This document shows, in pieces, positions 1-8,849 of a stretch of DNA of 64,000 nt. Within the stretch, counting starts at the first letter, position 1. Each line of letters starts with the position of its first letter. The position numbers were made by a program, and so were the translations under genes. The notes beneath the pieces were generated by a model. It had not been told where the DNA came from, did not search any database, and saw only the letters and a list, made by a program, of their open reading frames with translations. Origin of the DNA: an uncultured Alistipes sp. Lineage in GTDB: Bacteria > Bacteroidota > Bacteroidia > Bacteroidales > Rikenellaceae. The stretch is taken from NCBI GenBank assembly GCA_900769405.1, contig CAAGGL010000030.1:56824-120823 (forward strand), in the 5' to 3' direction.

Positions 1-768
1 CGAATTGACAATCACCGACTTACTCGAATAGTTCTCCAACGCAGCCAAGCGCGACTTGTATCGTGCCGCCGCCTCGAAACGCAACTCCGCCGCCGCCTCG
101 GTCATCTGTCGTTCGAGCCACGAGCGGGTCGAACGCAGGTCGCCACGCAGCACCGCACAGATGCGCGCTATGTCCTCGTCATACTCTTCGCGCGTTTGGC
201 GTCCGACGCAGGGGCCCTTGCAGTTGCCGAGGTGGTATTGCAGGCAGACCTCGTAGCGTCCGCGCGCAATCTGCTCGGGCGCGAGATTCAGGCGGCAGGT
301 GCGCAGGGTATAGATCTCGCGCAGAAACTCCAACACCGAGCGCTGCATCGAGATCGAGGCATAGGGCCCGAAATATTGCGAGCCGTCGCGCACCACGCGG
401 CGCGTCGATTCGACACGCGGGAAGGGCTCGTTACGCACCACAATCCAGGGGTAGGTTTTGTCGTCTTTGAGCAGAATGTTGTAGCGCGGTTGGAGCGTCT
501 TGATCAGCGAATTTTCCAGCAGCAGGGCATCGCTCTCGCTCCCCACGACGATATGTTTGATCTCGGCAATCTGGCGCACCAGCGCGCGAACTTTTGCCGA
601 ATGTTCCTTACTCTCAACGAAATAGGACGACACGCGGCGGCGCAGGCTCTTTGCCTTACCGACATAGATCACCGTGCCCGTCTTGTCCAGATATTGATAG
701 ACACCCGGGTCGAGCGGCAGTGCCGCCACTTGCTCTTTGAGCCGTGCTATGCGTTCGTCGTTCTGCAT
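1..768 (-). CDS. uvrC: Excinuclease ABC subunit C, 3' part missing
   Basis: This is UvrC, the nuclease that makes both incisions in UvrABC nucleotide excision repair. Reading the minus strand from an ATG at 766-768 gives MQNDERIARLKEQVAALP, then the GIY-YIG core (GVYQYLD, VIYVGKAKSLRRRV, SSYFVESKEHS) and the RYNILLKDDKTYPW block typical of UvrC. A CKGPC motif and the start of the UvrB-binding (UVR) helix region follow, and the frame stays open to base 1. About 256 codons are visible of the usual roughly 600, so the C-terminal RNase H-like nuclease and HhH domains lie outside the window. The gene sits 84 bases after the PfkB kinase, with a hairpin in between, so it is probably transcribed separately. 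Confidence 0.95.
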   Translation of the reverse strand, partial: MQNDERIARLKEQVAALPLDPGVYQYLDKTGTVIYVGKAKSLRRRVSSYFVESKEHSAKVRALVRQIAEIKHIVVGSESDALLLENSLIKTLQPRYNILLKDDKTYPWIVVRNEPFPRVESTRRVVRDGSQYFGPYASISMQRSVLEFLREIYTLRTCRLNLAPEQIARGRYEVCLQYHLGNCKGPCVGRQTREEYDEDIARICAVLRGDLRSTRSWLERQMTEAAAELRFEAAARYKSRLAALENYSSKSVIVNS

Positions 769-777
769 TGTCAAGTC

Positions 778-825
778 GAAAAATGGGCAGGTGAAACCCT
801 CCGTGAAGTGGATTTCGGCCTGCCC
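778..825 (-). terminator. Terminator after the PfkB kinase gene
   Basis: Arms GGGCAGG (785-791) and CCTGCCC (819-825) pair, and the stem continues inward with GAAA/TTTC pairs. On the minus strand the hairpin is followed by ATTTTT. It lies between the PfkB kinase stop and the uvrC start, which suits an intrinsic terminator. Confidence 0.6.
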
Positions 826-852
826 TATGGAGTGTGTTGTTGTGGTCGGTTG

Positions 853-1854
853 TTAGAAGAGCAACTTGCCCGCCTTCACGCGCTTAACCAAGCGAGCCAC
901 GTCGTCCCAAGCCTCCTCGGTGGGGGTTGTGCCGACGATCTCGATCACCTTACCTGCGGTGATGGCACCGATCGTGCCGCACTGACGCAGCGACAGACCC
1001 TCGCACATACCTGCCATAAAACCGGCAGCATAGAAGTCGCCTGCACCGGTCGTATCGACACGCTTTGCAGCCGCCATAATACCAACGTGCGACACCTCGC
1101 CGCCCTGCTTAATCAGCGCACCGCGCATACCGATCTTCACGATCACCAGGTCACACATCGTCGAGATATATTGCAGAGCATTGACGGGCTCCTCCTCGCC
1201 CGAGAAAACGCGAGCCTCGTCCTCGTTAGCAAATACGATATCGACATACTCGCTGATCACCTCGCGCAGGAACTCCAAGTTCTCTTCCACGACGTTGAAG
1301 CTCGCCAGGTCGATCGCAACTTTCAGGCCAAGCTCCTTAGCCATACGGATCGCACCGCGAATAAGGTTATGATCCTGAACCAGATAACCTTCGACATAGA
1401 GGCAGTCGTAACCCTCGAAAATCGCGGGAGTCAGGTCCTCGGCCTTCATCTCGACTGCGGCACCCAGATGGGTCACCAGCGTACGCTCGCCATCGGGCGA
1501 AACCAGCGATACGCACTTACCCGAGCGCTCCTCGCCACGCATAATGAAGGGCTGAATGCCCAGATTGTCCAGCGCCGACTCGAAGAAGTCGCCCGTCGAG
1601 TCGCGACCCACCTTACCGATGAAACCGACCTTGCAACCGAGGCGCGCCATAGCACGAATCGTATTGTCGGCCGAGCCGCCGAGCGAGAGGGTGTAGGGGA
1701 GTCCCGAAACCGATTTCGAGATCTCCTTCTGCTGCTCCGAATTAACCAGACTCATACTGCCGCGCGGCAGGTCGAACTTTTCGAGAACCTCGTCCGAGCG
1801 CAGGTTCACCAGCATATCCGTCAAGGCATTTCCAATGCCGATAACTTTCTTCAT
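853..1854 (-). CDS. PfkB-family carbohydrate/adenosine kinase
   Basis: A 333-residue ribokinase-fold kinase that transfers phosphate from ATP to a sugar or nucleoside. The N-terminal substrate-binding signature GGSADNTIRAMARLG (about residues 59-73) and the C-terminal PfkB signature DTTGAGDFYAAGF, with its catalytic Asp and anion-hole glycines, are both present. Length and the MKKVIGIGNALTDMLV start fit the branch usually annotated as adenosine kinase in Bacteroidales, but the substrate cannot be fixed from sequence alone. It begins 24 bases after the end of pfkA on the same strand and is probably cotranscribed with it. A hairpin follows the stop codon. Confidence 0.9.
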   Translation of the reverse strand: MKKVIGIGNALTDMLVNLRSDEVLEKFDLPRGSMSLVNSEQQKEISKSVSGLPYTLSLGGSADNTIRAMARLGCKVGFIGKVGRDSTGDFFESALDNLGIQPFIMRGEERSGKCVSLVSPDGERTLVTHLGAAVEMKAEDLTPAIFEGYDCLYVEGYLVQDHNLIRGAIRMAKELGLKVAIDLASFNVVEENLEFLREVISEYVDIVFANEDEARVFSGEEEPVNALQYISTMCDLVIVKIGMRGALIKQGGEVSHVGIMAAAKRVDTTGAGDFYAAGFMAGMCEGLSLRQCGTIGAITAGKVIEIVGTTPTEEAWDDVARLVKRVKAGKLLF

Positions 1855-1878
1855 ATTGGGTAGTTATTTTATTGATTA

Positions 1879-2859
1879 TTAGATCGAAAGAATTTTCAGT
1901 GTATTGAGCAAGTCGCGGTTGATCGGCTTGTCCTTGCGGATCGCCTTCGTGAAGGGAATGTAGACCAACTCGTCGTTCTGCACGCCAATCATCACGTTGC
2001 GTTGACCCTCCATCAGTGCGTTGATCGCTGCCTCGCCCATACGGCTGGCGATGATGCGGTCGCTGGCCGTCGGTGAGCCGCCGCGCTGGATATGTCCGAG
2101 AATCGTCACGCGCGTGTCGTACTGCGGATACTCCTTCTTGATGCGCTCCGCCACGCCCATCGCACCGCCCGTCAGCTCGCTCTCGGCAACCAGAACGATC
2201 GACGAGTTCTTGCTCTTGCGGAAGCCGTTGCCGATCAACTCACCCAGCTGGTCGGTCTCGGTCATAATCTCGGGAATGATCGCCGCCTCGGCACCCGATG
2301 CAATCGCACCATTCAGCGCCAAGAAGCCTGCATTGCGACCCATCACCTCGACCAGGAACAGACGCTCGTGCGACGAGGCCGTATCGCGCAGCTTATCCAC
2401 CGCGTCCATAATCGTGTTGAGGGCGGTGTCGTAGCCGATTGTGGTATCCGTGCCGTAGAGGTCGTTGTCGATCGTGCCGGGCAGACCGACGATCGGAACG
2501 TCGAACTCCGATGCAAAGACGCGCGCACCCGTCAGCGAGCCGTCGCCACCGATAACCACCAGAGCATCAATGCCTTCGCGTTTCATCGTTTCGTATGCCA
2601 CCTGACGACCTTCGGGGGTCTGGAACTCCTTGCAGCGTGCCGTTTTGAGGATCGTACCGCCCTGCTGAACGATGTTGCTGACGTTCTGGGTCTTGAAGGG
2701 GATAATCTCGCCCGTAATCAGGCCGCGATAGCCGCGCATAATACCCTTAACCGTAAAACCATTATAGATTGCCGCGCGAGTCACGGCGCGAATAGCTGCA
2801 TTCATCGCGGGCGCATCGCCGCCCGAGGTCAGAATACCGATACATTTGATCTCTGCCAT
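1879..2859 (-). CDS. pfkA: ATP-dependent 6-phosphofructokinase
   Basis: Phosphorylates fructose 6-phosphate to fructose 1,6-bisphosphate, the committed step of glycolysis, in the cytoplasm. The 326-residue protein has the bacterial PfkA layout: [17 protein letters not shown] at the N terminus, the nucleotide loop GGDGSLTGA (about 103-111), and the active-site stretch [19 protein letters not shown] with the catalytic Asp of [15 protein letters not shown] and the late [14 protein letters not shown] motif follow. The Gly of GGDGS marks an ATP rather than a pyrophosphate enzyme. It is first in a two-gene unit with the PfkB kinase. A Bacteroidota -7 box lies about 50 bases upstream. Confidence 0.97.
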   Translation of the reverse strand: MAEIKCIGILTSGGDAPAMNAAIRAVTRAAIYNGFTVKGIMRGYRGLITGEIIPFKTQNVSNIVQQGGTILKTARCKEFQTPEGRQVAYETMKREGIDALVVIGGDGSLTGARVFASEFDVPIVGLPGTIDNDLYGTDTTIGYDTALNTIMDAVDKLRDTASSHERLFLVEVMGRNAGFLALNGAIASGAEAAIIPEIMTETDQLGELIGNGFRKSKNSSIVLVAESELTGGAMGVAERIKKEYPQYDTRVTILGHIQRGGSPTASDRIIASRMGEAAINALMEGQRNVMIGVQNDELVYIPFTKAIRKDKPINRDLLNTLKILSI

Positions 2860-2910
2860 AATTCTCTGTTTAGTTGGTTTGCCCGCGGGCGCACCTAATC
2901 ATTAATAGTG

Positions 2911-2918
2911 CAAATATA
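2911..2918 (-). promoter_or_regulatory. -7 box of the pfkA promoter
   Basis: Plus-strand caaatata reads TATATTTG on the minus strand, matching the Bacteroidota -7 consensus TAnnTTTG. The -33 area upstream is occupied by CAATTCA heptamers (2935-2948), which supply ATTG on the minus strand. Confidence 0.6.
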
Positions 2919-2928
2919 CGAATAATTC

Positions 2929-2969
2929 GATTCACAATTCACAATTCAAAATTCCACGCCGAAGGCGTG
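2929..2969. repeat. CAATTCA heptamers plus CACGCC/GGCGTG hairpin
   Basis: Two perfect CAATTCA heptamers (2935-2941, 2942-2948), with a partial copy before them, are followed by the short palindrome CACGCC-gaa-GGCGTG (2955-2969) and TTTT. A similar heptamer-plus-ACGCC-hairpin arrangement recurs at 14,264-14,430. The rest of the gap to 3155 contains only a second partial copy of the hairpin arm (near 3055) and the terminator of the PspC gene. Confidence 0.7.
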
Positions 2970-3092
2970 TTTTGCTGTTTTCGGTTGTGCGAGTTATATT
3001 TGGATTGCAAAACCCGCAACCATTTTGCCACTCTCTGCCACTCTGATTGATTGACGAAGGCGTGTTTTACCTTTTTCATTTAATCGACGACA

Positions 3093-3126
3093 CAAACAAA
3101 AGCCGCACCCCATTGCGGAGCACGGC
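3093..3126 (-). terminator. Terminator of the PspC/PadR operon
   Basis: On the minus strand GCCGTGC pairs with GTGCGGC through G-U wobbles, followed by TTTTGTTT. The plus-strand version would have C-A mismatches, so the hairpin works only for leftward transcription, consistent with the operon orientation. Confidence 0.6.
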
Positions 3127-3155
3127 AGAATGATGAGTATGTATAAGTCCTTGCG

Positions 3156-4688
3156 TTACTCGGCTTTCTTGACAATCTCGGTCTGAGCGTTGTCGACAGC
3201 CTTCGACGCCTCGTTCAGCGCAACTGCCGCCGAATCAAGACTCTTCTTTGTGATGTCGATAACCGTCTTGGCGAGCTCCGCTGCGGCAGCCTCGACCTCC
3301 GTTTCGGCACTCTCCGTCCCCTTGACAATCGCGCGACCGGCACTCTCCACGACTGCTCCTGCCGCCTTGACTACCTCATCGACACTCTCTTCGAGCGTCG
3401 TGGGCTCTTTCTCGCGGTTGTCGATGTCGATCTTCAAATCCTTCTCGGGAATGTTGATATAGAGCTGGTCGTGGTTGATCTCGATCGTGTTCTCGCCCGT
3501 CGGATCGACATTATAGGTGTGGTTATAGACCTTGACCGTCACATCGTTCAGGTCGATCGAGTGCAGGAAACTATCGCTCACCTCCCAACGGCGGAGGTTA
3601 CGCTCAACCACCTCGCGCATCTCAGCCTCCTTGATACCCTTGCGGATAAGGTTGTGGTTGCTGAATGCGGTTGCGAAGAAGATCACCAGTGCTACAACCC
3701 ACACGCCACCGACCAAGAACGAGAAGGGACGGTTGATTTTATGACCGAAGATGAATCCCGACAGCAGGTAGGCCAGCAGCACCAACGGCAGCACGACGCC
3801 GACGATTGCCGAGGCAATGAGGGTGATGACCGTACCCGAGGCGATGTAGGTCGTGAACGAACTGAACAGCTCGTACTCGTTCTCGGGAGCGACAAACAAG
3901 AATGCGAACAGACCTACGACACAGGCGATTATACCTGCGGCAATGCTTGCCAGAGCGATCAGCGCAAAGGCTTTCAGGCAGAAGAGAATGATGCGACCCA
4001 TAACGTAGAAGATATCGGCCAGCACCGACTGACTGCGCTCGGCACTCGATCTCTCGACCTCAGCCTCGGCTTGTGCGCGGGTCTTCGACGAGATGGTCTG
4101 TGCGTTGATCTTTTCGCCCGTCATTTCGAGCTTCTGGCGTGCGCTCTTAGCCAGCGGAATGGCAAACCACATCACGAAGTAGCTCAAAATGAAGATGCCG
4201 AACAGCGCGCCGCAGAACTCCGATATATCGTCCCAGCCGAGCGCACCGAACAATATCACAAACGCCAGCGGCGAGAAGAATCCCAGACGCACCCACACGG
4301 TGTCGATGTCGAAGAAGGTGCCGACGCCCGAGCATACACCGCCCAACTTCGAGCTCTCGGGGTTGCGGTACAGACGGCGCGGAATACGCGGAGCCTTCTC
4401 TTTGGGCTTTGCCTCGCCCTCGTTGCTCTCCTCCTCGATGGCCTCGGGCGAGCCCATCTGATCGATGATCGAGCGGATCAGCGGCAACGACACGACGGTC
4501 ATCGTGTCCTGACGGTTGAGAATCAGCTCGGCGATACGAGCCTCGATGTCGGCAACGATCTCCTCGCCGTCGTCAGTATCTTTGTAAGTCTGGTTGAGGT
4601 TGTCCAGATAGGCAGCCAAAACCTCGTAGGCATCGATGTCGAATACGAAACCAACGCCCGAAATGCTTACTTTCTTGCTCTCTTTCAT
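3156..4688 (-). CDS. Large PspC-domain membrane protein
   Basis: A 510-residue envelope protein. Residues 1-90 form a conserved cytoplasmic module (ISGVGFVFDIDAYEVLAAYL, then DIEARIAELI) shared with the smaller PspC protein at 5329-5823. A PspC domain follows (RRLYRNPESSKLGGVCSGVG, about 104-165), then several hydrophobic segments between about 230 and 350. A soluble region and a long Ala/Val/Glu-rich C-terminal helix (VVKAAGAVVESAGRAIVKG) complete it. PspC proteins belong to the phage-shock envelope-stress response in other bacteria; the role here is inferred. It is last in the operon, 9 bases after padR, so PadR probably controls it. Confidence 0.85.
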   Translation of the reverse strand: MKESKKVSISGVGFVFDIDAYEVLAAYLDNLNQTYKDTDDGEEIVADIEARIAELILNRQDTMTVVSLPLIRSIIDQMGSPEAIEEESNEGEAKPKEKAPRIPRRLYRNPESSKLGGVCSGVGTFFDIDTVWVRLGFFSPLAFVILFGALGWDDISEFCGALFGIFILSYFVMWFAIPLAKSARQKLEMTGEKINAQTISSKTRAQAEAEVERSSAERSQSVLADIFYVMGRIILFCLKAFALIALASIAAGIIACVVGLFAFLFVAPENEYELFSSFTTYIASGTVITLIASAIVGVVLPLVLLAYLLSGFIFGHKINRPFSFLVGGVWVVALVIFFATAFSNHNLIRKGIKEAEMREVVERNLRRWEVSDSFLHSIDLNDVTVKVYNHTYNVDPTGENTIEINHDQLYINIPEKDLKIDIDNREKEPTTLEESVDEVVKAAGAVVESAGRAIVKGTESAETEVEAAAAELAKTVIDITKKSLDSAAVALNEASKAVDNAQTEIVKKAE

Positions 4689-4697
4689 AATGCGTTG

Positions 4698-5057
4698 TTA
4701 TTCAATGGGTTCAACGGTAGTGATGTTTCTATCGCCGTGGCGGATGGCACGTACCTGCTCAACCAGTTCCTCCCACGACTCGTCGAGCTGGGCGAGAGTG
4801 CGACGGCCCTCCTCCGAGAGCGAATAGTATTTACGCGGGGGGCCCTGCGGCGACTCCTCCCAGCGATAGGTCAGCAGACCTTGGTTCTTCTGACGGGTGA
4901 GAATGGGGTAGAGCGTGCCCTCGACAACGATCATCTTTGCGGCTTTGAGCTCGGCGATGATCTTCGGAGCGTACGAATCCTCGCGCGAGAGGATCGACAG
5001 TATGCAATACTCCAAAATGCCTTTACGCATTTGCGCTTTTACGTTATCTGCGTTCAT
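4698..5057 (-). CDS. PadR-family transcriptional regulator
   Basis: A 119-residue winged-helix repressor. The N-terminal wHTH is clear: MRKGILEYCILSILSREDSY, APKIIAELKA, EGTLYPILTRQKNQGLL, ending in the family signature PRKYYSLSEEGRRTL. A short C-terminal helix for dimerisation follows. PadR proteins usually repress neighbouring genes until a ligand binds; in Bacteroidota and Firmicutes they often sit beside PspC or DUF1700 genes, as here. It lies between two PspC genes (25 bases upstream gap, 9 downstream). Autoregulation of the operon is the likely job, though no operator palindrome is obvious. Confidence 0.92.
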   Translation of the reverse strand: MNADNVKAQMRKGILEYCILSILSREDSYAPKIIAELKAAKMIVVEGTLYPILTRQKNQGLLTYRWEESPQGPPRKYYSLSEEGRRTLAQLDESWEELVEQVRAIRHGDRNITTVEPIE

Positions 5058-5082
5058 ACATTTTATAGGTTTTTGAGTGTTA

Positions 5083-5319
5083 TTATTCGAGTTGTTTAGG
5101 GTCGCGGTGAGCCACGATGCGGCGCGGAGCCGAGGGGATCACGATCCACAGAATGATGTAGACCCAGAGGCTCAGACCACCAAAAATCAGCAACAGCGCC
5201 GTAACCAAACGTACCAGCGAGGTGCTCAGACCGAAATACTCGGCCACGCCTGCGCATACGCCCGCCAGCACGCGGGGATAGGTGCGCATCAAACGGCGAT
5301 TTGACGTATTGTTCTCCAT
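5083..5319 (-). CDS. Small PspC-domain protein
   Basis: A 78-residue protein that is almost entirely one PspC domain: RRLMRTYPRVLAGVCAGVAE at the N terminus, then YFGLSTSLVRLVTALLLIFG and a second hydrophobic stretch, LSLWVYIILWIVIPSAP. Two membrane passes are expected. It resembles the C-terminal half of the 164-residue protein just upstream (9-base gap), suggesting local duplication. Function is inferred only from family and context: envelope-stress sensing with PadR. Confidence 0.88.
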   Translation of the reverse strand: MENNTSNRRLMRTYPRVLAGVCAGVAEYFGLSTSLVRLVTALLLIFGGLSLWVYIILWIVIPSAPRRIVAHRDPKQLE

Positions 5320-5328
5320 AGTCGGTGC

Positions 5329-5823
5329 CTATTTTTTGGTGTTAGCAACTGCCTCGTCCGAGGGCATTACGATCCACAGCACGATATAGACCCAGAGGCT
5401 CATACCGCCGAAAAATACCAGCAGGAAGGTGACCAAGCGAATGGCAGCCGTATCGACGTTGAAGTAGCGAGCCACACCTGCGCAGACACCACCGATCGCG
5501 CGATCGCGCAACGGGCGACGGAACACACGCTGGGGCTTTTGGTTGATCTCCTGCTCGTTCACGCGGCGCTCGCCGAACTCCTCGGGACGACCCATCTGAG
5601 CCATTGCGGCGCGTACCGTAGCGAGCGTTACGACCATCATCGGCGAGGGAGTCTTCTCGCGGAAGATCTCGGCAATACGGTTCTCGATGTCGTTCATCAC
5701 CTCCTGATCGTCGGTACCCAAGCGCGACTGAACGTCCTCCAAATAGGTGCGCAGGGTCTGGTAAGCGTCGTAGTCGAGCGTGAACGACTGCGAACCGATG
5801 TTTACATTGATAGTCTCTTTCAT
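5329..5823 (-). CDS. PspC-domain protein with N-terminal conserved module
   Basis: 164 residues. The first ~85 (IGSQSFTLDYDAYQTLRTYL, DIENRIAEIFREK, ATVRAAMAQMGRPEEFGE) match the N terminus of the 510-residue protein in the same operon. Residues ~95-160 are a PspC domain (RRPLRDRAIGGVCAGVARYF) with two hydrophobic segments. The set gives three PspC proteins of different size around one PadR gene. It begins 16 bases after the S41 protease stop codon, so it is probably cotranscribed with the protease. Confidence 0.88.
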   Translation of the reverse strand: MKETINVNIGSQSFTLDYDAYQTLRTYLEDVQSRLGTDDQEVMNDIENRIAEIFREKTPSPMMVVTLATVRAAMAQMGRPEEFGERRVNEQEINQKPQRVFRRPLRDRAIGGVCAGVARYFNVDTAAIRLVTFLLVFFGGMSLWVYIVLWIVMPSDEAVANTKK

Positions 5824-5839
5824 TGTTGTTATGTGAGTG

Positions 5840-7123
5840 TTAATTATTTATTAGCTCAGTAAGTATATATTCGATAGCGGTATCGGTGTCGGTAAAGAAA
5901 TCCTCTACCGTCTGTTTAACCTCGTAGTGCGGTTCGATGCCTACGCCCTCCATCGGAAATCCTTTGGGCGAGAGGTGCGGCGCGCGTGTCGGAATTCGAA
6001 AACAGATACCATATTTTGATGTAAATGTCTTCGGTCTGCAACCAGTATCGCCACCGGTCGTTTCGCCCACCACAGTCGCCAATCCGCTCTCCTTTATGTC
6101 GAGCGCGAAACTCTCCGACGCCGAAAAGGTGTAGGGACCTGTCAGCAGGAACAACTTCCCGCAATAAGCATTTGGCTGAGGAACGATCGTGCCCGAAACG
6201 CAATGCGCCTGCTCCTTGCATAGAAGGTATTCGGTAATCTCTCGTCCGAAACCGCTATTGCCTCCGCCATTGTTGCGCACATCGACAATCAGATAGGGTA
6301 GGTCACACACTTGTTCGTATGCCTGCTTGAAATCCTCCACCACACTGCCCATCATCGATATGATGTTGATGTATCCCACCGAGTCGTTTAGCCTCTTGCC
6401 GGTCGCTACCAAGTCGGGCTGCGGTTGCTTAATTTCGGCTTTTCGCATCAACGGCAGTTCAATGCGCAATCTCTCGCCCTCGCGCAATACGTCGCAGATC
6501 AGGAGTGAGTCGATGAACGAATCGATAAGTGCCCAACGGCGCGTGTTATAGGTTCGAGCCGCTTCGGTCGATGCGGGGAGATATTTTTTCAGTTGGGCGA
6601 CATACTCGTCTGTTGTCAGGTTGTTAATGCCCACAATCTCGTCTTTATCGCGAAAGCCATAATTCGTGAGATACTCATTGGGCTTGCTGAGGAACAATCG
6701 ATCCTCGATGACCTCCAATCGCTGCCCCGCCGAGTAGCCATAAAGTGTAGTCCAAGCGTGTCCGATGTTCAGCGCAGCGAAGTATTCACAAACCAACAGA
6801 CTATACTCGGCCTTTGTCTGCACGTCGTCGCCGATGCGGCTGGCAAATGTGGTGTAGAGAGAGTCGATGTCATAGCCCTTTTGCTTGTAGAGCGAGCAGT
6901 TTTCCACCACCTGCTTGTGAATACTCTCGAAATCCTCGGCGAAATTTTCAGGCTCGACGGGAATATCCGCAACAAAATAGTGGGTCATCTCCTCCGTCTG
7001 CAATTTGGTGAGATATTTTATCAACTCGTCCTTGAAAATCGTTCGGCAAAGTATGACCGTTGTCGTCAATAGTCCGACGATGGCAATTAGAGTGATTAAG
7101 AAATATTTGATGACCTTTCTCAT
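5840..7123 (-). CDS. S41-family (C-terminal processing) peptidase
   Basis: 427 residues with one N-terminal membrane anchor (YFLITLIAIVGLLTTTVILC), so a periplasmic enzyme held at the inner membrane. S41/tricorn-core motifs are present in the second half: SVGYINIISMMGSV, YLIVDVRNNGGGNSG and LLTGPYTFSASESFALDI, where TFSASE carries the expected nucleophilic Ser, then GETTGGDTG. Its substrate is unknown. It heads a run with the PspC/PadR genes (16-base gap), which suggests a link to envelope stress. A TATATTTG -7 box lies upstream. Confidence 0.88.
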   Translation of the reverse strand: MRKVIKYFLITLIAIVGLLTTTVILCRTIFKDELIKYLTKLQTEEMTHYFVADIPVEPENFAEDFESIHKQVVENCSLYKQKGYDIDSLYTTFASRIGDDVQTKAEYSLLVCEYFAALNIGHAWTTLYGYSAGQRLEVIEDRLFLSKPNEYLTNYGFRDKDEIVGINNLTTDEYVAQLKKYLPASTEAARTYNTRRWALIDSFIDSLLICDVLREGERLRIELPLMRKAEIKQPQPDLVATGKRLNDSVGYINIISMMGSVVEDFKQAYEQVCDLPYLIVDVRNNGGGNSGFGREITEYLLCKEQAHCVSGTIVPQPNAYCGKLFLLTGPYTFSASESFALDIKESGLATVVGETTGGDTGCRPKTFTSKYGICFRIPTRAPHLSPKGFPMEGVGIEPHYEVKQTVEDFFTDTDTAIEYILTELINN

Positions 7124-7153
7124 TTTGTTTTGTGTGCGATCTTATTTCGTACT

Positions 7154-7161
7154 GCAAATAT
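7154..7161 (-). promoter_or_regulatory. -7 box upstream of the S41 peptidase operon
   Basis: Plus-strand caaatata gives TATATTTG on the minus strand, 31 bases before the start codon. No clear TTTG sits at the ideal 19-base distance, so only the -7 element is claimed. Confidence 0.5.
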
Positions 7162-7275
7162 ATAAACAAAATTTGGTACTTTGCAACACATAGAATTAAA
7201 ATGCACAATTTTCGACCTATTGCACCAATATTGACGACTTTTGGCGCAAAAAGGTTGAATGTTTGTTGCGGATTG

Positions 7276-7581
7276 CTACTTATGGAGAGTCTGTGCGAGG
7301 TCGCCTAAGCGCTCGTTGAGCGTGCGGATATCGGACAAAGTGTCCCAAACGGCGTCCTCGGAGAGCACACCGCGTTTCAGATTTTGGGGAAGGCGGTCGG
7401 CAGCGTCGTCGTCGAAATCGCGGCGCCAATCCTCGCTACCATAGTACTCGTCGAGGAGTTTGATATCGCCCTGCACCTCAATATAGCGATCGAGGGAGGC
7501 CGTGAGCTCCCTCGTCGCTTGTTTGATGAGATCGAGCCGACGCTCCATCTCGCTGATTCGTTCCAATTGATTGGTTGTCAT
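7276..7581 (-). CDS. DUF4298-like small protein
   Basis: 101 residues, mostly helical. The order ERISEMERRLDLI, then YYGSEDWRRDFDDDAADRLP, NLKRGVLSEDAVWDTLSDI fits the DUF4298 family, short cytoplasmic proteins of unknown function found in gut Firmicutes and Bacteroidota. It is 9 bases after the GntP permease gene on the same strand and is probably the last gene of the glycerate operon. Nothing in the sequence points to a catalytic role. Confidence 0.75.
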   Translation of the reverse strand: MTTNQLERISEMERRLDLIKQATRELTASLDRYIEVQGDIKLLDEYYGSEDWRRDFDDDAADRLPQNLKRGVLSEDAVWDTLSDIRTLNERLGDLAQTLHK

Positions 7582-7590
7582 CGTCGCGCG

Positions 7591-8847
7591 TTAGCCTATT
7601 ATAAGATAGGTAGCGATCGAGCAGGCCGTCAGTATCAGACCCACAGCCGACTCGTAGGGGATCAGGCGCAGACGCTCCTTGATGTTCATCTCGACAGCGC
7701 CGCCCGTAGCGTGGAAGAACGAGCCGTGAGGTAGGTGGTCGAGCACCGTTGCGCCCACATTAACCAGCGCTGCACCCCATACGGCCGAGATGCCCGACGC
7801 CAGAATGGTCGGTGCGAACGATGCCGAGGCGATTGTTGCACCCGCTGTGGTTGAGGCAGTTGCAGCCGACATAATCGTTCCCGAGAGGGGTGCGAGCAGC
7901 AGTCGTGCCGACTCGCCCTGTCCGAGTACCGAGATCAGCGCGTCGGTCAGCGACGAAGCCTTGATGATACCCGCAATGGCGCCTGTGCTGACCAGCAGAA
8001 CGGCCACAACCGACATCTTCTCCAAGCCGTAGCTGATGCTTTCGGTGGTGCGTTTCCATTGGCGTGTGGTGCAGATTCCGACGATACCGCCGACGGGAAG
8101 TGCGATCAGCGGGTCGATAGCGATACCCACCAGCGGACGCATAGCCAGCAGTGCGATCACCACCAGCGGACCTGCGATCGACGCCCAGAACGAGGGCAGC
8201 GATTCGTCGTTTGTGTTCACTGCCGCAACCTCGGCGATCGGGTTGCTATGACGTTTCGACATCAGGGGGATAATCACATAAACCGTTACCAGCAAGCCGA
8301 TTACGGCGGGAATGATATTGGCTGCCATTACTGACGAGAGGGGAGCATCGAAGTTCTCAGCTGCGATGATCGTGTTGGGGTTGGGCGAGATGATGTTACC
8401 GCATTTGCCGCCGCCGACCATAGCCAGCAACATCGGGAACTTAGCCACGCCCATACGATCGGCAATGATGATTGCGATCGGGGCTACGGTGATCACCGCC
8501 ACGTCGATAAAGACGCCCACGGCGGTCAGTAACATCGTCGAGAGAGCCAGCGCCAGAAAGACGTGGCGCGAGCCGAGGCGATTGACAATCGTGTGCGAGA
8601 TCGAGGCCGCCGCGCCCGTTTTGATCAGCACACCCGACAGCACGCCCGCCGCGATGATACGCACGATGGCAGGAGTGATGTCCTTGATTCCGGTGATCAT
8701 ATTCGCCACCGTTCCGTCGAGTCCCATTCCGCCGAGCAGACCGCCGACAACGGCACCCAGCAGCAGACTATATACAGGCGAGAACTTGCGGATAATCAGT
8801 ACGATAGCCACCGCGAGTCCGATGATTGCTCCAATTGCACTATTCAT
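7591..8847 (-). CDS. GntP-family permease, probably glycerate or gluconate
   Basis: A 418-residue inner-membrane carrier with about a dozen hydrophobic segments. The start IIGLAVAIVLIIRKFSPVYS, the Gly-rich loop MVGGGKCGNIISPNPNTIIA, and SAATASTTAGATIASASFAP match the GntP gluconate:H+ symporter family. The immediate neighbour upstream (2-base gap) encodes glycerate kinase, so glycerate, rather than gluconate, is the likely substrate; this is inferred from context. The gene is the middle of a three-gene unit with glycerate kinase and the DUF4298 protein. Confidence 0.88.
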   Translation of the reverse strand: MNSAIGAIIGLAVAIVLIIRKFSPVYSLLLGAVVGGLLGGMGLDGTVANMITGIKDITPAIVRIIAAGVLSGVLIKTGAAASISHTIVNRLGSRHVFLALALSTMLLTAVGVFIDVAVITVAPIAIIIADRMGVAKFPMLLAMVGGGKCGNIISPNPNTIIAAENFDAPLSSVMAANIIPAVIGLLVTVYVIIPLMSKRHSNPIAEVAAVNTNDESLPSFWASIAGPLVVIALLAMRPLVGIAIDPLIALPVGGIVGICTTRQWKRTTESISYGLEKMSVVAVLLVSTGAIAGIIKASSLTDALISVLGQGESARLLLAPLSGTIMSAATASTTAGATIASASFAPTILASGISAVWGAALVNVGATVLDHLPHGSFFHATGGAVEMNIKERLRLIPYESAVGLILTACSIATYLIIG

Positions 8848-8849
8848 TG

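Noticed and set aside
196..1863. 555-codon open frame on the plus strand
   Set aside because: It is antisense to uvrC and the PfkB kinase, whose protein motifs are unmistakable; long antisense frames arise from the high G+C third positions.
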